Positions 1-8,578 are shown, counted from the stretch's first letter. The stretch: 64,000 bases of DNA from Caballeronia sp. TF1N1 (GCF_022878925.1 NZ_CP084627.1:248001-312000), one strand, 5' to 3'. The notes: a model not told the origin generated them from the letters alone. Program-made: numbers and translations.

Positions 1-133
1 ACAAGTCTTGTGGCCGGTTGTGGTCCGGCTCCATGCTTTACCTGATCAGCAGGCTTAGCGACAGACCATCAAACGCCCGGGAAGAAATGCGATAACGGAA
101 CGCCGGGGAATACACTTGGAAGGAGGTGTTGAA

Positions 134-1018
134 ATGAATCGTGTCAAAAATAGTTGTACTAATGGAATAGATGAAGTTCAACAGTGGTATGGCTACGAAC
201 GTGAGGAGCAGGCTAAGCTTGGTGTTTTGACTCGTTCCCCTCGCGACAAAGCCGAACGTGAGATGTCCGAGCGTGCGAGCCAAGTCGGATCGGAAGAGCC
301 GCGGTCTGAGCGCGAGGCGATCGTACTGCCTATGTGCCGCGAACGCCGGCGCGTGCGCGTCACGTGCACGGCGGCGATCGTGGATGCCTGGCTTGCGCTG
401 CCGCGACTCAACCGTCACTTTGATCAGCGAGTGGCCGATCGCTATGCGCAGACGATGGTCGAGGGGTACTGGCGCGAGTGCAATGGTGACTGCCTGCGCT
501 TCACAAGCAATGGCAAGCTCGGTGACGGGCAGCACCGGCTTGATGCGGCTCGTCAAGCCTTGCAATACGGTGTCGCTATCACATTCGACGTCGAGGTCGC
601 AATCGACCCGGACGTTGTGCTCAGCTTCGATAGCGGACGCCGCCGCCTGCCGAGAGACGTGGCCACCATGCAGGGGCTTGCCCCATGGGAAGCGCAGAAA
701 GCCGCTCAGGCAGCAAGCCTGCTATTCAACTATGAATGCCGCCAGGCAATGTGGATGACGCAGGCACCGGGTTTGTTTGAGATCGATGCCTACCTGCGCA
801 CGCATCCAGAGATCAGCCGCTCAGCGTCGTTCATGAAGGCACTCAATCTGCGCGGCGTGCCTTACCCGTATGGTCTGGCGGTGGCTATGCATACGCTCTT
901 CAGTCCCCTTTTTGACCCAAGCTTGCAGCAGTTCGATGTGCTCGCCCCGCTCGTGCATGCGCTTGCGCGCGTTGAGCAGCACCGTCAGCAGCGGGCGGTG
1001 CCTCACACCGTCCAATGA
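134..1018 (+). CDS. Phage ParB-like protein
   Basis: A 294-residue protein, probably cytoplasmic. Its middle carries a ParB/Srx-type motif, LGDGQHRLDAA near residue 130, as in phage-encoded ParB-like nuclease or DNA-binding domains. The N-terminal 70 residues are charged and look disordered. The ATG at 134 is chosen over a TTG at 116 because AGGAGG lies at 121-126, an ideal distance upstream. It opens the early block of the prophage and is followed by small phage genes on the same strand. A role in DNA replication or regulation is inferred from position; the substrate is unknown. Confidence 0.6.
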   Translation: MNRVKNSCTNGIDEVQQWYGYEREEQAKLGVLTRSPRDKAEREMSERASQVGSEEPRSEREAIVLPMCRERRRVRVTCTAAIVDAWLALPRLNRHFDQRVADRYAQTMVEGYWRECNGDCLRFTSNGKLGDGQHRLDAARQALQYGVAITFDVEVAIDPDVVLSFDSGRRRLPRDVATMQGLAPWEAQKAAQAASLLFNYECRQAMWMTQAPGLFEIDAYLRTHPEISRSASFMKALNLRGVPYPYGLAVAMHTLFSPLFDPSLQQFDVLAPLVHALARVEQHRQQRAVPHTVQ

Positions 1019-1213
1019 CGAACGCGTGCAGGCAAGCGAAGGCTTACGAGGGATGTCGCGGCAGTAGAGCGCCGAAAATTGAGTTCCAGTCGGCACCGCC
1101 GATTCCGGGCCGGCCGACAGGCTGCACACGAAAATATCATTAAGCGCTTTGGTGCCGACCGCACCAAGCGTTCAAAGCAGACTGAGCATTTCAGCCGGGC
1201 CGTAAGGATTGTC

Positions 1214-1495
1214 ATGGCGTACTTCAGACGAGTGAACATCATGAAAAAGACAGCGGAACCTCTTGGCAACACGCCGGAATCTTCGGTCGGCAAACAGAGA
1301 AGCCGTCGGCGCACTTCGATCTTGCCGGTGATTCACGTGTTGTCGGCCAAAGAGATGCGCACCCTGCGCGATCGCTATCAAAGTAGCCGTGGCCAGCTCG
1401 ATCCCCGAACGCGGGCGCTGCTGCGCGACGCGTCGGGCATGCGCCCGGGCGACGTGCTGATCGAGCATATGCAGGGGCTGGAGGAAACGAAGTAA
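1214..1495 (+). CDS. Small phage protein, unknown function
   Basis: A basic protein of about 93 residues with an Arg-rich N-terminal half and the C-terminal stretch MRPGDVLIEHMQGLEE. No family is recognised. The ATG at 1214 has AAGGA just upstream; a second ATG at 1241 is possible. It sits between the ParB-like gene and a string of overlapping early phage genes, so an accessory early function is likely but unproven. Confidence 0.5.
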   Translation: MAYFRRVNIMKKTAEPLGNTPESSVGKQRSRRRTSILPVIHVLSAKEMRTLRDRYQSSRGQLDPRTRALLRDASGMRPGDVLIEHMQGLEETK

Positions 1496-1532
1496 GTCGG
1501 TAACTCGGTCGTTCGTTGACGATTGCAATACG

Positions 1533-1730
1533 ATGATCATGATGATGAAAGCTTTTCTAACTGTTACCGCTGTGCTGTTTGTCGCAGGCGCGTTGGGCAA
1601 CCTCGGCGACCTCGCACGAGGCGTGCCGCCCACGCCACTTGGCAACCACGTGAGAGCCATGAGCGTGCTGCTGCAAGGCATGCTCGGCGCGTGGGCGGTG
1701 TACTCGCTGCTGCGCGGGGTGAGCCCATGA
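1533..1730 (+). CDS. Small membrane protein of the prophage
   Basis: A 65-residue protein with one hydrophobic N-terminal segment (AFLTVTAVLFVAGALG) and a second weakly hydrophobic stretch near the C-terminus (LLQGMLGAWAVYSLL). It is probably an inner-membrane protein. Its stop codon overlaps the ATG of the next gene (ATGA at 1727-1730), which indicates translational coupling. The start could be any of the clustered ATG codons at 1533-1547. No known family is recognised. Confidence 0.5.
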   Translation: MIMMMKAFLTVTAVLFVAGALGNLGDLARGVPPTPLGNHVRAMSVLLQGMLGAWAVYSLLRGVSP

Positions 1731-2170
1731 GACCGCTCGACCATCTGAGTGGTTGGCGTATCAAAAGCCAGGATGACGAAGCGCACACTGGCGCTTTTCG
1801 GCTAATCGCCGCGCCTACGCACGCGACGCTGTACCTGATCGCCTCGAACGGCGGCGGATGGGATCACGTCAGCGTGACCGTGGCGGGCGAGGGGCGTTGT
1901 CCCTTGTGGTCGGAGATGGCCTGGGTCCGGGACCAGTTCTTCGAACCCGGCGAGACCGTGATGCAGCTCCATCCGCCGCGTGACCAATACATCAACAACC
2001 ACGCCTATTGCCTGCACCTGTGGCGTGCGCATCACCAGGCGATCCCGTTGCCGCCGACGATTATGGTCGGCTTCACGAGCCTGACGCCCCAGACGCTCGC
2101 ACGCATGACGTCTGCCGAGCTGCGCGCATTGCGCGTGCTGGCCGCGCTCACCCGTTCGAAGGTGTCGTGA
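1727..2170 (+). CDS. DUF7694 phage protein
   Basis: A 147-residue protein with the pattern of the DUF7694 phage family: GWDHVSVTVAGEGRCPLW, then the motif ETVMQLHPP and NNHAYCLHLWR. These proteins are common in the early or replication segments of tailed-phage genomes and have no assigned reaction. The start overlaps the previous stop by ATGA, and its own stop overlaps the GTG of the RusA-like gene (GTGA at 2167-2170), so the block is one transcription and translation unit. Confidence 0.75.
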   Translation: MRPLDHLSGWRIKSQDDEAHTGAFRLIAAPTHATLYLIASNGGGWDHVSVTVAGEGRCPLWSEMAWVRDQFFEPGETVMQLHPPRDQYINNHAYCLHLWRAHHQAIPLPPTIMVGFTSLTPQTLARMTSAELRALRVLAALTRSKVS

Positions 2171-2679
2171 GCATCTTGAGCATGGGTGTCATTGCCTTCA
2201 CGATCCTCGGCGAATGCGCGAGCAAAGCAAACAGCCGGGCGATCGTCATGCGCCGTTCGCGTACAGCGACGGGCGAATTGCGCGCGCGGCTGGCGTCGAT
2301 TAAGTCGGACAAGGCGCTCGCGTTCGAACGCTCGGCGCTGCAGCAGATCCCGGCTTCACGCCGGTTACGTCTCGAAGGACCGGTGCGCATCACGCTGAAG
2401 CTCTTCTACGCCAGCGAGCGGCCCGATCTCGACGAGGCGCTCGTGCTTGATGTGCTGCAGGATCGTTGGGCATATGTGCGGCGCAACGGGGTGAGGGTGC
2501 GTGAGCGCGTGCAGGACGGCGTGTACCGCAATGACCGGCAAGTTCGCGAGAAGCACGTGTATCACGGCATTGATCGCACGCATCCGCGCGTCGAGATCGT
2601 TATCGAATCGCTGACCGCACCGTCCTACGCACGGCTAACTGGCCTGCAGATTGGGCGCCTTTTAAGAGAGTCACGATGA
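2167..2679 (+). CDS. RusA-like Holliday junction resolvase
   Basis: About 170 residues of the RusA endonuclease family, which resolves Holliday junctions during phage recombination. The conserved acidic motif RPDLDEALVLDVLQ and the later DGVYRNDRQV segment give the Asp residues expected for metal binding. The GTG at 2167 overlaps the upstream stop codon; an ATG at 2182 is an alternative. The 3' end overlaps the next ATG (ATGA at 2676-2679). Confidence 0.75.
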   Translation: MSILSMGVIAFTILGECASKANSRAIVMRRSRTATGELRARLASIKSDKALAFERSALQQIPASRRLRLEGPVRITLKLFYASERPDLDEALVLDVLQDRWAYVRRNGVRVRERVQDGVYRNDRQVREKHVYHGIDRTHPRVEIVIESLTAPSYARLTGLQIGRLLRESR

Positions 2680-2930
2680 ACCCGTTCTTCAAGGACCTGC
2701 GCATCGCCCATGGCGAGCAGTTGCGCGCGCGTGCGGTTCACGATGTGCCGCGCTTGCGCCACGCATTGCATTTGATCGCCCAGATCGCCGAGCGTGCGAA
2801 CGGCAGGGAGCGCCGGGCTAGCCTGTCCACCCAGCATGACCTGCATCGCATCGCGCAGCTGGCGCGCTCCGCGTTGATCGTGTCGACACCGCCCGATAGC
2901 GACAGCGGACCCGATACCGATCACCGGTGA
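2676..2930 (+). CDS. Small phage protein, unknown function
   Basis: An 84-residue, His- and Arg-rich, mostly helical protein with no recognised family. It is coupled to the RusA-like gene by an ATGA overlap and is followed 12 bases later by another small gene preceded by GGAGG. Its reality rests on the tight spacing within the early operon. Confidence 0.5.
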   Translation: MNPFFKDLRIAHGEQLRARAVHDVPRLRHALHLIAQIAERANGRERRASLSTQHDLHRIAQLARSALIVSTPPDSDSGPDTDHR

Positions 2931-2942
2931 ACGGAGGCATTC

Positions 2943-3160
2943 GTGAAAGCACCGTACGCGAAACGCCTCGATGCGCTGAGGCCACTGCCCACCGTGGCTG
3001 AACTGGTGCGCGCCAAAGCGAACGCCGTGGCGGTCCGTATGCACGCAATGCCGATCACTATGCCGCGGTGGCCGAGCGCTGGTATGGTCGTCGCCCGCTG
3101 CACGATGAGGCGTTGCGGCTCATGTTCGATGACGTGTTCGGCAACGGTTTGAGGCGATGA
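2943..3160 (+). pseudogene. Frameshifted small phage gene
   Basis: A GTG start at 2943 has GGAGG just upstream and reads KAPYAKRLDALRPLPTVAEL. The coherent reading then switches to the +2 frame, giving ARNADHYAAVAERWYGR and ending FDDVFGNGLRR with a TGA at 3158-3160. That TGA overlaps the ATG of the next gene exactly as other genes in this block do. In the first frame the tail becomes a Met/Arg/Cys-rich nonsense sequence. A one-base loss between about 3000 and 3035 explains it. It could be a real lesion or a sequencing error; function unknown. Confidence 0.6.
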
Positions 3161-3621
3161 ACGGCAACCGGCGCACGTCGTCGAACCACCTCTCGACACG
3201 ACCCGTGACGACGCTGCTGGCGCGCCTCGATGGCGTGCACCGTGTCGCGCCGGGTCGGTGGCGTGCGATGTGTCCCGCGCACGACGGCCACCGCCCGGCG
3301 CTTGGCATCACCGAGACCGACGAGGGCGTTGTGCTGATGCATTGCTTCGCGGGCTGCAGTGTCACGGAGATCGCCGAGTCCCTCGACCTGAACCTCGCGG
3401 AGCTGTTTCCGCGCGACGATCACACCCTTCATCACGCGAGCCCGGCGAGACGCCGCTTTGTGGACGCGCAGATGTGGCCCGCGCTCACGCTGGAGCTGCT
3501 CGAGGTCGCCGTGATCATCGGCGCGATCCTGCGTCGCGGTTCAGTCACTAAGAGCGAGCACACGCGCCTGCTCGGCTCGCTCAAGCGCATCCTTGATGCA
3601 GAAAAATACTGCCATGACTGA
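3157..3621 (+). CDS. CHC2-type zinc-finger primase part
   Basis: A 154-residue protein with a primase-type zinc finger: CPAHDGH followed about 25 residues later by HCFAGC, the Cys/His pattern of CHC2 domains that bind template DNA in bacterial and phage primases. No Toprim catalytic domain follows, so this is the zinc-binding half of a split primase. It would work with the helicase encoded immediately downstream, whose start overlaps this gene's end. Confidence 0.7.
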   Translation: MNGNRRTSSNHLSTRPVTTLLARLDGVHRVAPGRWRAMCPAHDGHRPALGITETDEGVVLMHCFAGCSVTEIAESLDLNLAELFPRDDHTLHHASPARRRFVDAQMWPALTLELLEVAVIIGAILRRGSVTKSEHTRLLGSLKRILDAEKYCHD

Positions 3622-4951
3622 TCCGTTTTCACGCCGCCCTGGCCGGATAAGTGCAAAGGACACCAACGACTCTAAGTCTCGTTTCAGTTACGAGGACTTC
3701 TACGCTTATCTTCCCACACACGGTTATCTGCATGCGCCGACGCGCGAGATCTGGCCTGTCGCCAGCGTGAATGCGAAACTGCCGCCGCGCGAGCGTATTA
3801 AGCCCTCGACCTGGCTGGACCAACACCGCGCCGTCGTGCAGCTCGTCTGGGTGCCGGGCGAACCGCAGCTTGTGCATGACCGTGTGATGATCGTGTCTGG
3901 CTGGCAGCAGCACGCGGGTGTGAGTGTCTACAATCTGTACACGCCACCCGCCGTGCTGCCTGGTGACGCGCTGCGCGCGAAACCCTGGCTCGATCATCTC
4001 ACGCACCTTTATTCCGATGACTTTGATCACCTTGCCGACTGGCTCGCACATACGGTGCAGTACCCGGGCGTCAAAATTAACCACGCGCTCATGCTCGGCG
4101 GCGCGCCCGGCATCGGCAAAGACACGCTGCTGGAGCCGGTGCGCACGGCCGTGGGCGCGCACAATTTCGCCGACATCAATCCGCGCATCATGCAGGGTCG
4201 CTTCAACGGCTGGGTGCGCAACATCATCGTGCGCGTATCTGAAGTGCGCGACCTCGGTGAGATCGACCGCTTCGCATTTTACGAACACTGCAAGCCACTG
4301 CTGGCCGCGCCGCCGGACGTGGTGCGTGTCGATGAGAAGAATCTGCGCGAGTACTATGTCGCCAACGCCTGCGGTGTCATCTTTACCACCAACCATCTCA
4401 CTGACGGCCTATACCTACCCGCCGATGATCGTCGCCACTATGTCGCTTGGAGCGAGGCGACGGCGGCCGACTTCAACGAGGACTACTGGCATGGGCTATG
4501 GTCCTGGTACGACGAAGGCGGGCTTGGCCACGTCGCCGCATGGCTGCGCACGCGCGAGCTCTCCGGCTTTGACCCGAAAGCGCCGCCTCCGCATACGCCC
4601 GCGTTCTGGACCATGGTGCAGGCAGGCGACGCGCCCGAACGCGGTGAAATGCGTGACCTCGTCGAACTGCTCGGCAGCCCGCCCGCGTTGACGCTTGACG
4701 ATCTCATCTCGGGGGCCATGCGCCACAACATGCGCTCGGTGGAGGGGGAGTTGGCCGACCGCCACAATCGCCGCGCCATTCCGCATCAGATGGAGCGTAC
4801 CGGCTATACGCCAGTACGTAATCCCGATGCTGACGACGGACTTTTCCGCGTGGCAGGACGGCGCGTCGTGGTCTACGCGCTGCGTGCACTCACCTTCGCT
4901 GAGCAGGTGCGCGTCGCTCGCGAGCGGATGAAAGCAGGCAGCCTGCCCTAA
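3614..4951 (+). CDS. Phage replicative helicase (SF3/DUF5906-like)
   Basis: About 445 residues with a Walker A motif GGAPGIGKDT (Lys near residue 169) and a downstream ATPase core that includes GVIFTTNHLTDGLY and DDRRHY, as in phage primase-helicase proteins of the DUF5906 type. It probably unwinds DNA at the phage origin together with the separate zinc-finger protein upstream. The ATG at 3614 overlaps the preceding gene by 8 bases; in-frame TTG/ATG codons at 3593-3596 are alternatives and no strong Shine-Dalgarno decides. Full length for the family. Confidence 0.75.
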   Translation: MTDPFSRRPGRISAKDTNDSKSRFSYEDFYAYLPTHGYLHAPTREIWPVASVNAKLPPRERIKPSTWLDQHRAVVQLVWVPGEPQLVHDRVMIVSGWQQHAGVSVYNLYTPPAVLPGDALRAKPWLDHLTHLYSDDFDHLADWLAHTVQYPGVKINHALMLGGAPGIGKDTLLEPVRTAVGAHNFADINPRIMQGRFNGWVRNIIVRVSEVRDLGEIDRFAFYEHCKPLLAAPPDVVRVDEKNLREYYVANACGVIFTTNHLTDGLYLPADDRRHYVAWSEATAADFNEDYWHGLWSWYDEGGLGHVAAWLRTRELSGFDPKAPPPHTPAFWTMVQAGDAPERGEMRDLVELLGSPPALTLDDLISGAMRHNMRSVEGELADRHNRRAIPHQMERTGYTPVRNPDADDGLFRVAGRRVVVYALRALTFAEQVRVARERMKAGSLP

Positions 4952-4967
4952 ATCCGGCGTCAACTAT

Positions 4968-5084
4968 GTCAGCGGAGTCACCATCCGCCTATTCCCACTA
5001 TTTGACGTTTTACTTTTCAACGATCAGGAAGGGCACGCGCGTAGGTGTGAGGGATGGGGATAGCAGGATGGTGACTCCGCTGAC
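4968..5084. repeat. 19-bp perfect inverted repeat in a 750-bp gap
   Basis: The sequence at 4968-4986 (starting GTCAGCGGAGTC) returns as its exact reverse complement at 5066-5084. Pairing continues imperfectly inward for about ten more bases, leaving a loop of roughly 80 bases. It sits directly downstream of the helicase gene in the stretch 4952-5702, where no convincing gene was found: the short reading frames there are Arg-rich and lack ribosome sites. It may be a replication signal or a scar. Confidence 0.6.
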
Positions 5085-5569
5085 TTAGCTGACTCACCGT
5101 CGAGGGGCGAGCGCGTGCGGTCAGAGCCCGACATGAGTACGAGAAAAGCTGCGCAACCCAGCCTTGCGCGGGGCTGGCGCGCAAAAGGCGCCGCGAAGTC
5201 AAGGCCGTGTCGCGTGAAGTCGACAGTGGATAAAGCAGGGGACAACGGCGTAAGGTTGCGCGTGGCTGAACGTGCGTGGAAGTCGTGCGGTCGGGGCGAA
5301 GGCGGGTGTCGGGGGCGTGTTGGGCGAGTGCGGGGTCGATCGGTAAGTTGTCCACTGGTGGAAATTTCGTCACCGTGTCTTATGTCTCATTCGACCGTGC
5401 GAAAGAACTCACGACGAGCCGCTATGAGCCCCGCCTAAAGTCGACAAAACATGTCGAACCGGTTGACATTCTTGCCTTCGCCAAACTGATACGCAGGCGC
5501 TAGCTCGCACGACGGACGCGAAAGGGACGCGCAAAGGAGGCGTGTTTAACCCTTTGGGGGGCGCAAGAC

Positions 5570-5597
5570 TTGACAAGCGACATATTCGGTCTATTCT
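5570..5597 (+). promoter_or_regulatory. Sigma-70 promoter
   Basis: TTGACA at 5570-5575, a 16-base spacer, then TATTCT at 5592-5597. Transcription would begin near 5604 and meet an intrinsic terminator about 70 bases later, before the gene at 5703. Confidence 0.55.
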
Positions 5598-5634
5598 GGG
5601 CAACTAAACGGTATGTGCCGTAATGTGTCCAAAG

Positions 5635-5672
5635 AACCCGCCTCGTGACTCGACGACGATCGGCGGGTTTTT
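5635..5672 (+). terminator. Intrinsic terminator before the Cys-rich gene
   Basis: AACCCGCC at 5635-5642 pairs with GGCGGGTT at 5662-5669, followed by a T run and a further TTTT. It lies between a strong promoter and the gene at 5703, so it either ends a small RNA or acts as an attenuator. Confidence 0.7.
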
Positions 5673-5702
5673 CGTTTTCGCACGTTCGGTTGTTCACTTG
5701 CC

Positions 5703-6296
5703 ATGAAGGACCACTACCTCAGCACCGCCGAAGCGCTGCGTGACGCGTTGCGCCACACCGTAGAGTCGGGCAGCGTGTCGTCACTTGCACCGCTGCATCA
5801 GAGCGTCGGCACCGGCATGGCGCTCGTCGGGACCGACGCCAGCGTGCAAGCGGCACGTATTCGCCGCCAACTCGAGCGGCTGCCGATGGCCCAGCAGGCG
5901 CTCCTGGTCGTGTCGTATGCGCCGCGCCAGCTGCGCTGCAATTGCCGCCGCCCGTGTTGCGCGGGCCACTATCCGAACCCCGAATGGGCTAACGCGCTCA
6001 CATTTGTTGTGGCGACCACTGCGGCGCTGTTCGCCAATCATGTGCTTAACGTTCGGCTGCGCGAGGCGTTGGTGACGAACCTGCTCACGCATACCTCGGA
6101 GACGCAAGTGGCACTCGCGCAGCGCTGCGGCGCGCATCGGCAGACGGTGGCGCAGCATATCTCGCTGCTCTCGCCCGCGCTCTTGGGCACCCGCACGCAA
6201 GGCGGCGCGTTCGACGCCGCGTTCGCCCACATCGACGAACGACTGCGTGAGACGGGCATCGTTATGAGCGAAACTGAGGCGCAGGCCGCCGCCTAA
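5703..6296 (+). CDS. Cys-rich phage protein, possible late regulator
   Basis: A 197-residue protein. The middle has the cysteine cluster CNCRRPCCAGHYPNPEW, which suggests a bound metal. The C-terminal part (TSETQVALAQRCGAHRQTV) looks like a helix-turn-helix. It lies between the replication block and the methyltransferase/terminase block, where lambdoid phages keep their late antiterminator, and behind a promoter-terminator unit. A late transcription regulator is therefore a reasonable guess, but no family is firmly recognised. Confidence 0.45.
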   Translation: MKDHYLSTAEALRDALRHTVESGSVSSLAPLHQSVGTGMALVGTDASVQAARIRRQLERLPMAQQALLVVSYAPRQLRCNCRRPCCAGHYPNPEWANALTFVVATTAALFANHVLNVRLREALVTNLLTHTSETQVALAQRCGAHRQTVAQHISLLSPALLGTRTQGGAFDAAFAHIDERLRETGIVMSETEAQAAA

Positions 6297-6333
6297 TGGG
6301 CACCGCCTTGCAAACAAGTGATTAGCGTTGCCC

Positions 6334-6585
6334 TTAGATAAGCTCTACGTGTGAACGTGGTTGCTCAGCCAGTTCAATCGAATCCGGCCTGAGCTTTGCC
6401 TGTTCGAGCTTCACTCCGTCGAACCAGCAGCAGTCGAGATAATTTGCATCGGCAACCGTTGAGACAGAGTCCACTGTCATGACCGGGCCGCCAGACTTAA
6501 GACGAATCGTCTTGCCCATGAATTTCACGCGCAGTTCGTTCAGCGCAACCGCTTCGTCATGTTCGATGTTTTTATTGAGCGTCAT
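6334..6585 (-). CDS. YodC-like DUF2158 protein
   Basis: About 83 residues with the DUF2158/YodC pattern: VKFMGKTIRLKSGGPVMTV near the middle and LDCCWFDGVKLEQAKLRPD towards the end. These small proteins are widespread in bacteria and prophages and their role is unknown. The ATG at 6585 is preferred over an upstream start at 6642 because GAGGA lies seven bases before it. It is the first of several reverse-strand accessory genes in an otherwise forward-strand prophage. Confidence 0.7.
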   Translation of the reverse strand: MTLNKNIEHDEAVALNELRVKFMGKTIRLKSGGPVMTVDSVSTVADANYLDCCWFDGVKLEQAKLRPDSIELAEQPRSHVELI

Positions 6586-6701
6586 GCTGTGATCCTCGTC
6601 CGGTTGAAAGGACGAAGCTGGTGCCGAGAGCGCTGCACGCAAGACCAGACAATTCCGAAATGTCGTGGCGCTGACAATGCCTGAGTAAGCTGCCCAAAGT
6701 C

Positions 6702-7964
6702 ATGGAACTCGTTCAGCGCGCCATCGCCGAACTCGTCCCCTATGAACGCAATGCGCGCACCCATGCGCCGGCGCAGATCAGCCTACTGGTCGCCAGTTTG
6801 CGCGAATTCGGCTTCACCAATCCGGTTCTGATCGACGATCACGATCGCGTGATCGCGGGCCACGGGCGGCTTGCGGCTGCGCAAGCAATCGGCATGGCCG
6901 AGGTGCCGTGTGTCGTGCTCTCGCACTTAAGCGATGCACAGCGGCGGGCCTATATTCTCGCGGATAACCAACTTGCCGAGCGTGCCGGCTGGGACCCGGA
7001 ACTCCTCGCGTTCGAGCTGGGTGCGCTGCGGGATGATGGCTTCGACCTCGCGCTCACGGGCTTCGACGGCAGCGAGCTAGAGCGGCTGCTCGGGCCGACT
7101 GGCTTGCCGGGCTTGACCGGCGAGGACGACGCACCCGCGTGCCCAGACACGCCCGTGTCGCAGCCAGGCGATGTGTGGCGATGCGGGCCGCATCGCGTGA
7201 TGTGTGGCGACGCGCGCGATGCGAGCGACATGGCGCAACTGATGGTGGACACCTCGGCGGCACTCGTGCTGACCGACCCGCCATACAACGTGAACTATGA
7301 GGGCAAGGGTCGACGGCGTCTAAAGATTGTCAACGACGCGATGGCCGGCGCCGCGTTCTACAAATTCCTGCTCGGCGCGTTCACGCGGATGCTCGAGCAT
7401 GCGACGCCCGGCTCGGCCGCTTACGTGTTCCACGCCGATACGGAAGGACTGAACTTCCGGCGCGCGTTGGTGGATGCCGGCTGGCGGCTCGCGCAGTGCG
7501 GCGTATGGGCAAAACCCTGCTTTGTGTTGGGCCATCACGACTATCACTGGCAACACGAGCCGGTGCTGTATGGCTGGAAGCCAGGTGCGGCGCATCGCTG
7601 GTACGGCGATCGCAAGCAATCAACGATATGGGCCTTTGATCGCCCCGCGCGCAGCGATGCGCATCCGACCATGAAGCCGGTCGCGCTGTTGGCGTATCTG
7701 ACGATGAACAGCACTCAGGCGGGCGAGGTGGTGCTGGACCCGTTCGGCGGTTCGGGTTCGACGCTGATCGCATGTGCGCAGACGCAGCGCGTGGCCCGGC
7801 TAATGGAGGTCGATCCACGCTACTGCGACGTCATCGTGCGTCGCTGGCAGGACTTTAATGGGGAGCGCGCCAGTCGGGCGTCCGATGGCGCGTGGTTTGA
7901 AGAGGGGGCGAGCGCTTCAGGGGCGCCCGGTAGTCTTGCGGTGGATTATGCGGCGACCCGATAG
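6702..7964 (+). CDS. ParB-domain DNA methyltransferase (N4/N6)
   Basis: A 420-residue fusion. Residues 1-130 form a ParB/Srx-like domain with VIAGHGRLAAAQAIG. Residues 155-390 form an adenine or cytosine-N4 methyltransferase of the beta order: catalytic DPPYNV near residue 190, then the AdoMet-binding DPFGGSGST near 349. Such orphan phage enzymes modify viral DNA against host restriction or regulate transcription. No restriction partner is nearby. The reverse-strand DUF3489 gene overlaps its 3' end tail to tail. Confidence 0.85.
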   Translation: MELVQRAIAELVPYERNARTHAPAQISLLVASLREFGFTNPVLIDDHDRVIAGHGRLAAAQAIGMAEVPCVVLSHLSDAQRRAYILADNQLAERAGWDPELLAFELGALRDDGFDLALTGFDGSELERLLGPTGLPGLTGEDDAPACPDTPVSQPGDVWRCGPHRVMCGDARDASDMAQLMVDTSAALVLTDPPYNVNYEGKGRRRLKIVNDAMAGAAFYKFLLGAFTRMLEHATPGSAAYVFHADTEGLNFRRALVDAGWRLAQCGVWAKPCFVLGHHDYHWQHEPVLYGWKPGAAHRWYGDRKQSTIWAFDRPARSDAHPTMKPVALLAYLTMNSTQAGEVVLDPFGGSGSTLIACAQTQRVARLMEVDPRYCDVIVRRWQDFNGERASRASDGAWFEEGASASGAPGSLAVDYAATR

Positions 7965-8527
7965 GTGCGCTTGCCGTCCACGCGGGCGCTTTCGATCGTC
8001 AGCCCGAGCTTCTTCTTGGCGGTGCCGCTGATGAATCCGCGCACCGTGTGCGCCTGCCAGCCGGTGGTGCTCATGATCGCGTCAAGCGTGACGCCCTCGG
8101 GCGCGGCAAGCATCGCGATGACACGGGCTTGCGCGGTGTTCTGGCGGGACGCACGTGCTTGATGCGCGGTGGCCGAGACGGGTGCAGGGGCGGGCGCCGG
8201 CGACGTGGCGGGTGCTGACACGGCCGACACGGCCGGCGTGGTGGAAGCAGGCGAGCGGCTGGCGAAGAACGCTTCATTCGGGTCTGTCTTGCGTGCTGAC
8301 GGCGCTTGCTTGGATGCTGGTGTGCTCTTCGCCGTGGGTTTCACCGCGCCTTTCGTCGCGGACTTTGCGGGCGTCGTGCGCGGCTTGGTGGCCGCCTGTG
8401 TGCCGCTGGTGCGCGCGGCCTTGGCCGGAGCCTTGGCGGCCTTCTTAACGGCGGCTTGGGTGGCTGTTTTGGCGGTTGCCTTGGTGGTGCTCTTCTTCGC
8501 TGCGGAGGTGGTTGCTTTCGTTGCCAT
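7946..8527 (-). CDS. DUF3489 protein with histone H1-like tail
   Basis: A 193-residue protein in two parts. Residues 1-125 are an Ala/Lys/Thr/Pro-rich low-complexity tail with KKAAKAPAKAA-type repeats, like histone H1 or bacterial nucleoid proteins. Residues 130-193 are the DUF3489 domain (TLDAIMSTTGWQAHTVRGF, then SARVDGKRTYRV), which has a winged-helix-like look. DNA binding is inferred from composition. It has the shared 36-bp upstream element at 8579-8614, and its 3' end overlaps that of the methyltransferase by 19 bases. Confidence 0.75.
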   Translation of the reverse strand: MATKATTSAAKKSTTKATAKTATQAAVKKAAKAPAKAARTSGTQAATKPRTTPAKSATKGAVKPTAKSTPASKQAPSARKTDPNEAFFASRSPASTTPAVSAVSAPATSPAPAPAPVSATAHQARASRQNTAQARVIAMLAAPEGVTLDAIMSTTGWQAHTVRGFISGTAKKKLGLTIESARVDGKRTYRVAA

Positions 8528-8578
8528 GTGGGTCGGTCCTGATGATCGGTGGGTGCGGCGCGGTGCGCTGCGGTGAGA

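Noticed and set aside
5017..5438. Small frames in the gap after the helicase gene
   Set aside because: Arg/Ser-rich, no ribosome site, and they overlap the inverted repeat; no support as genes.
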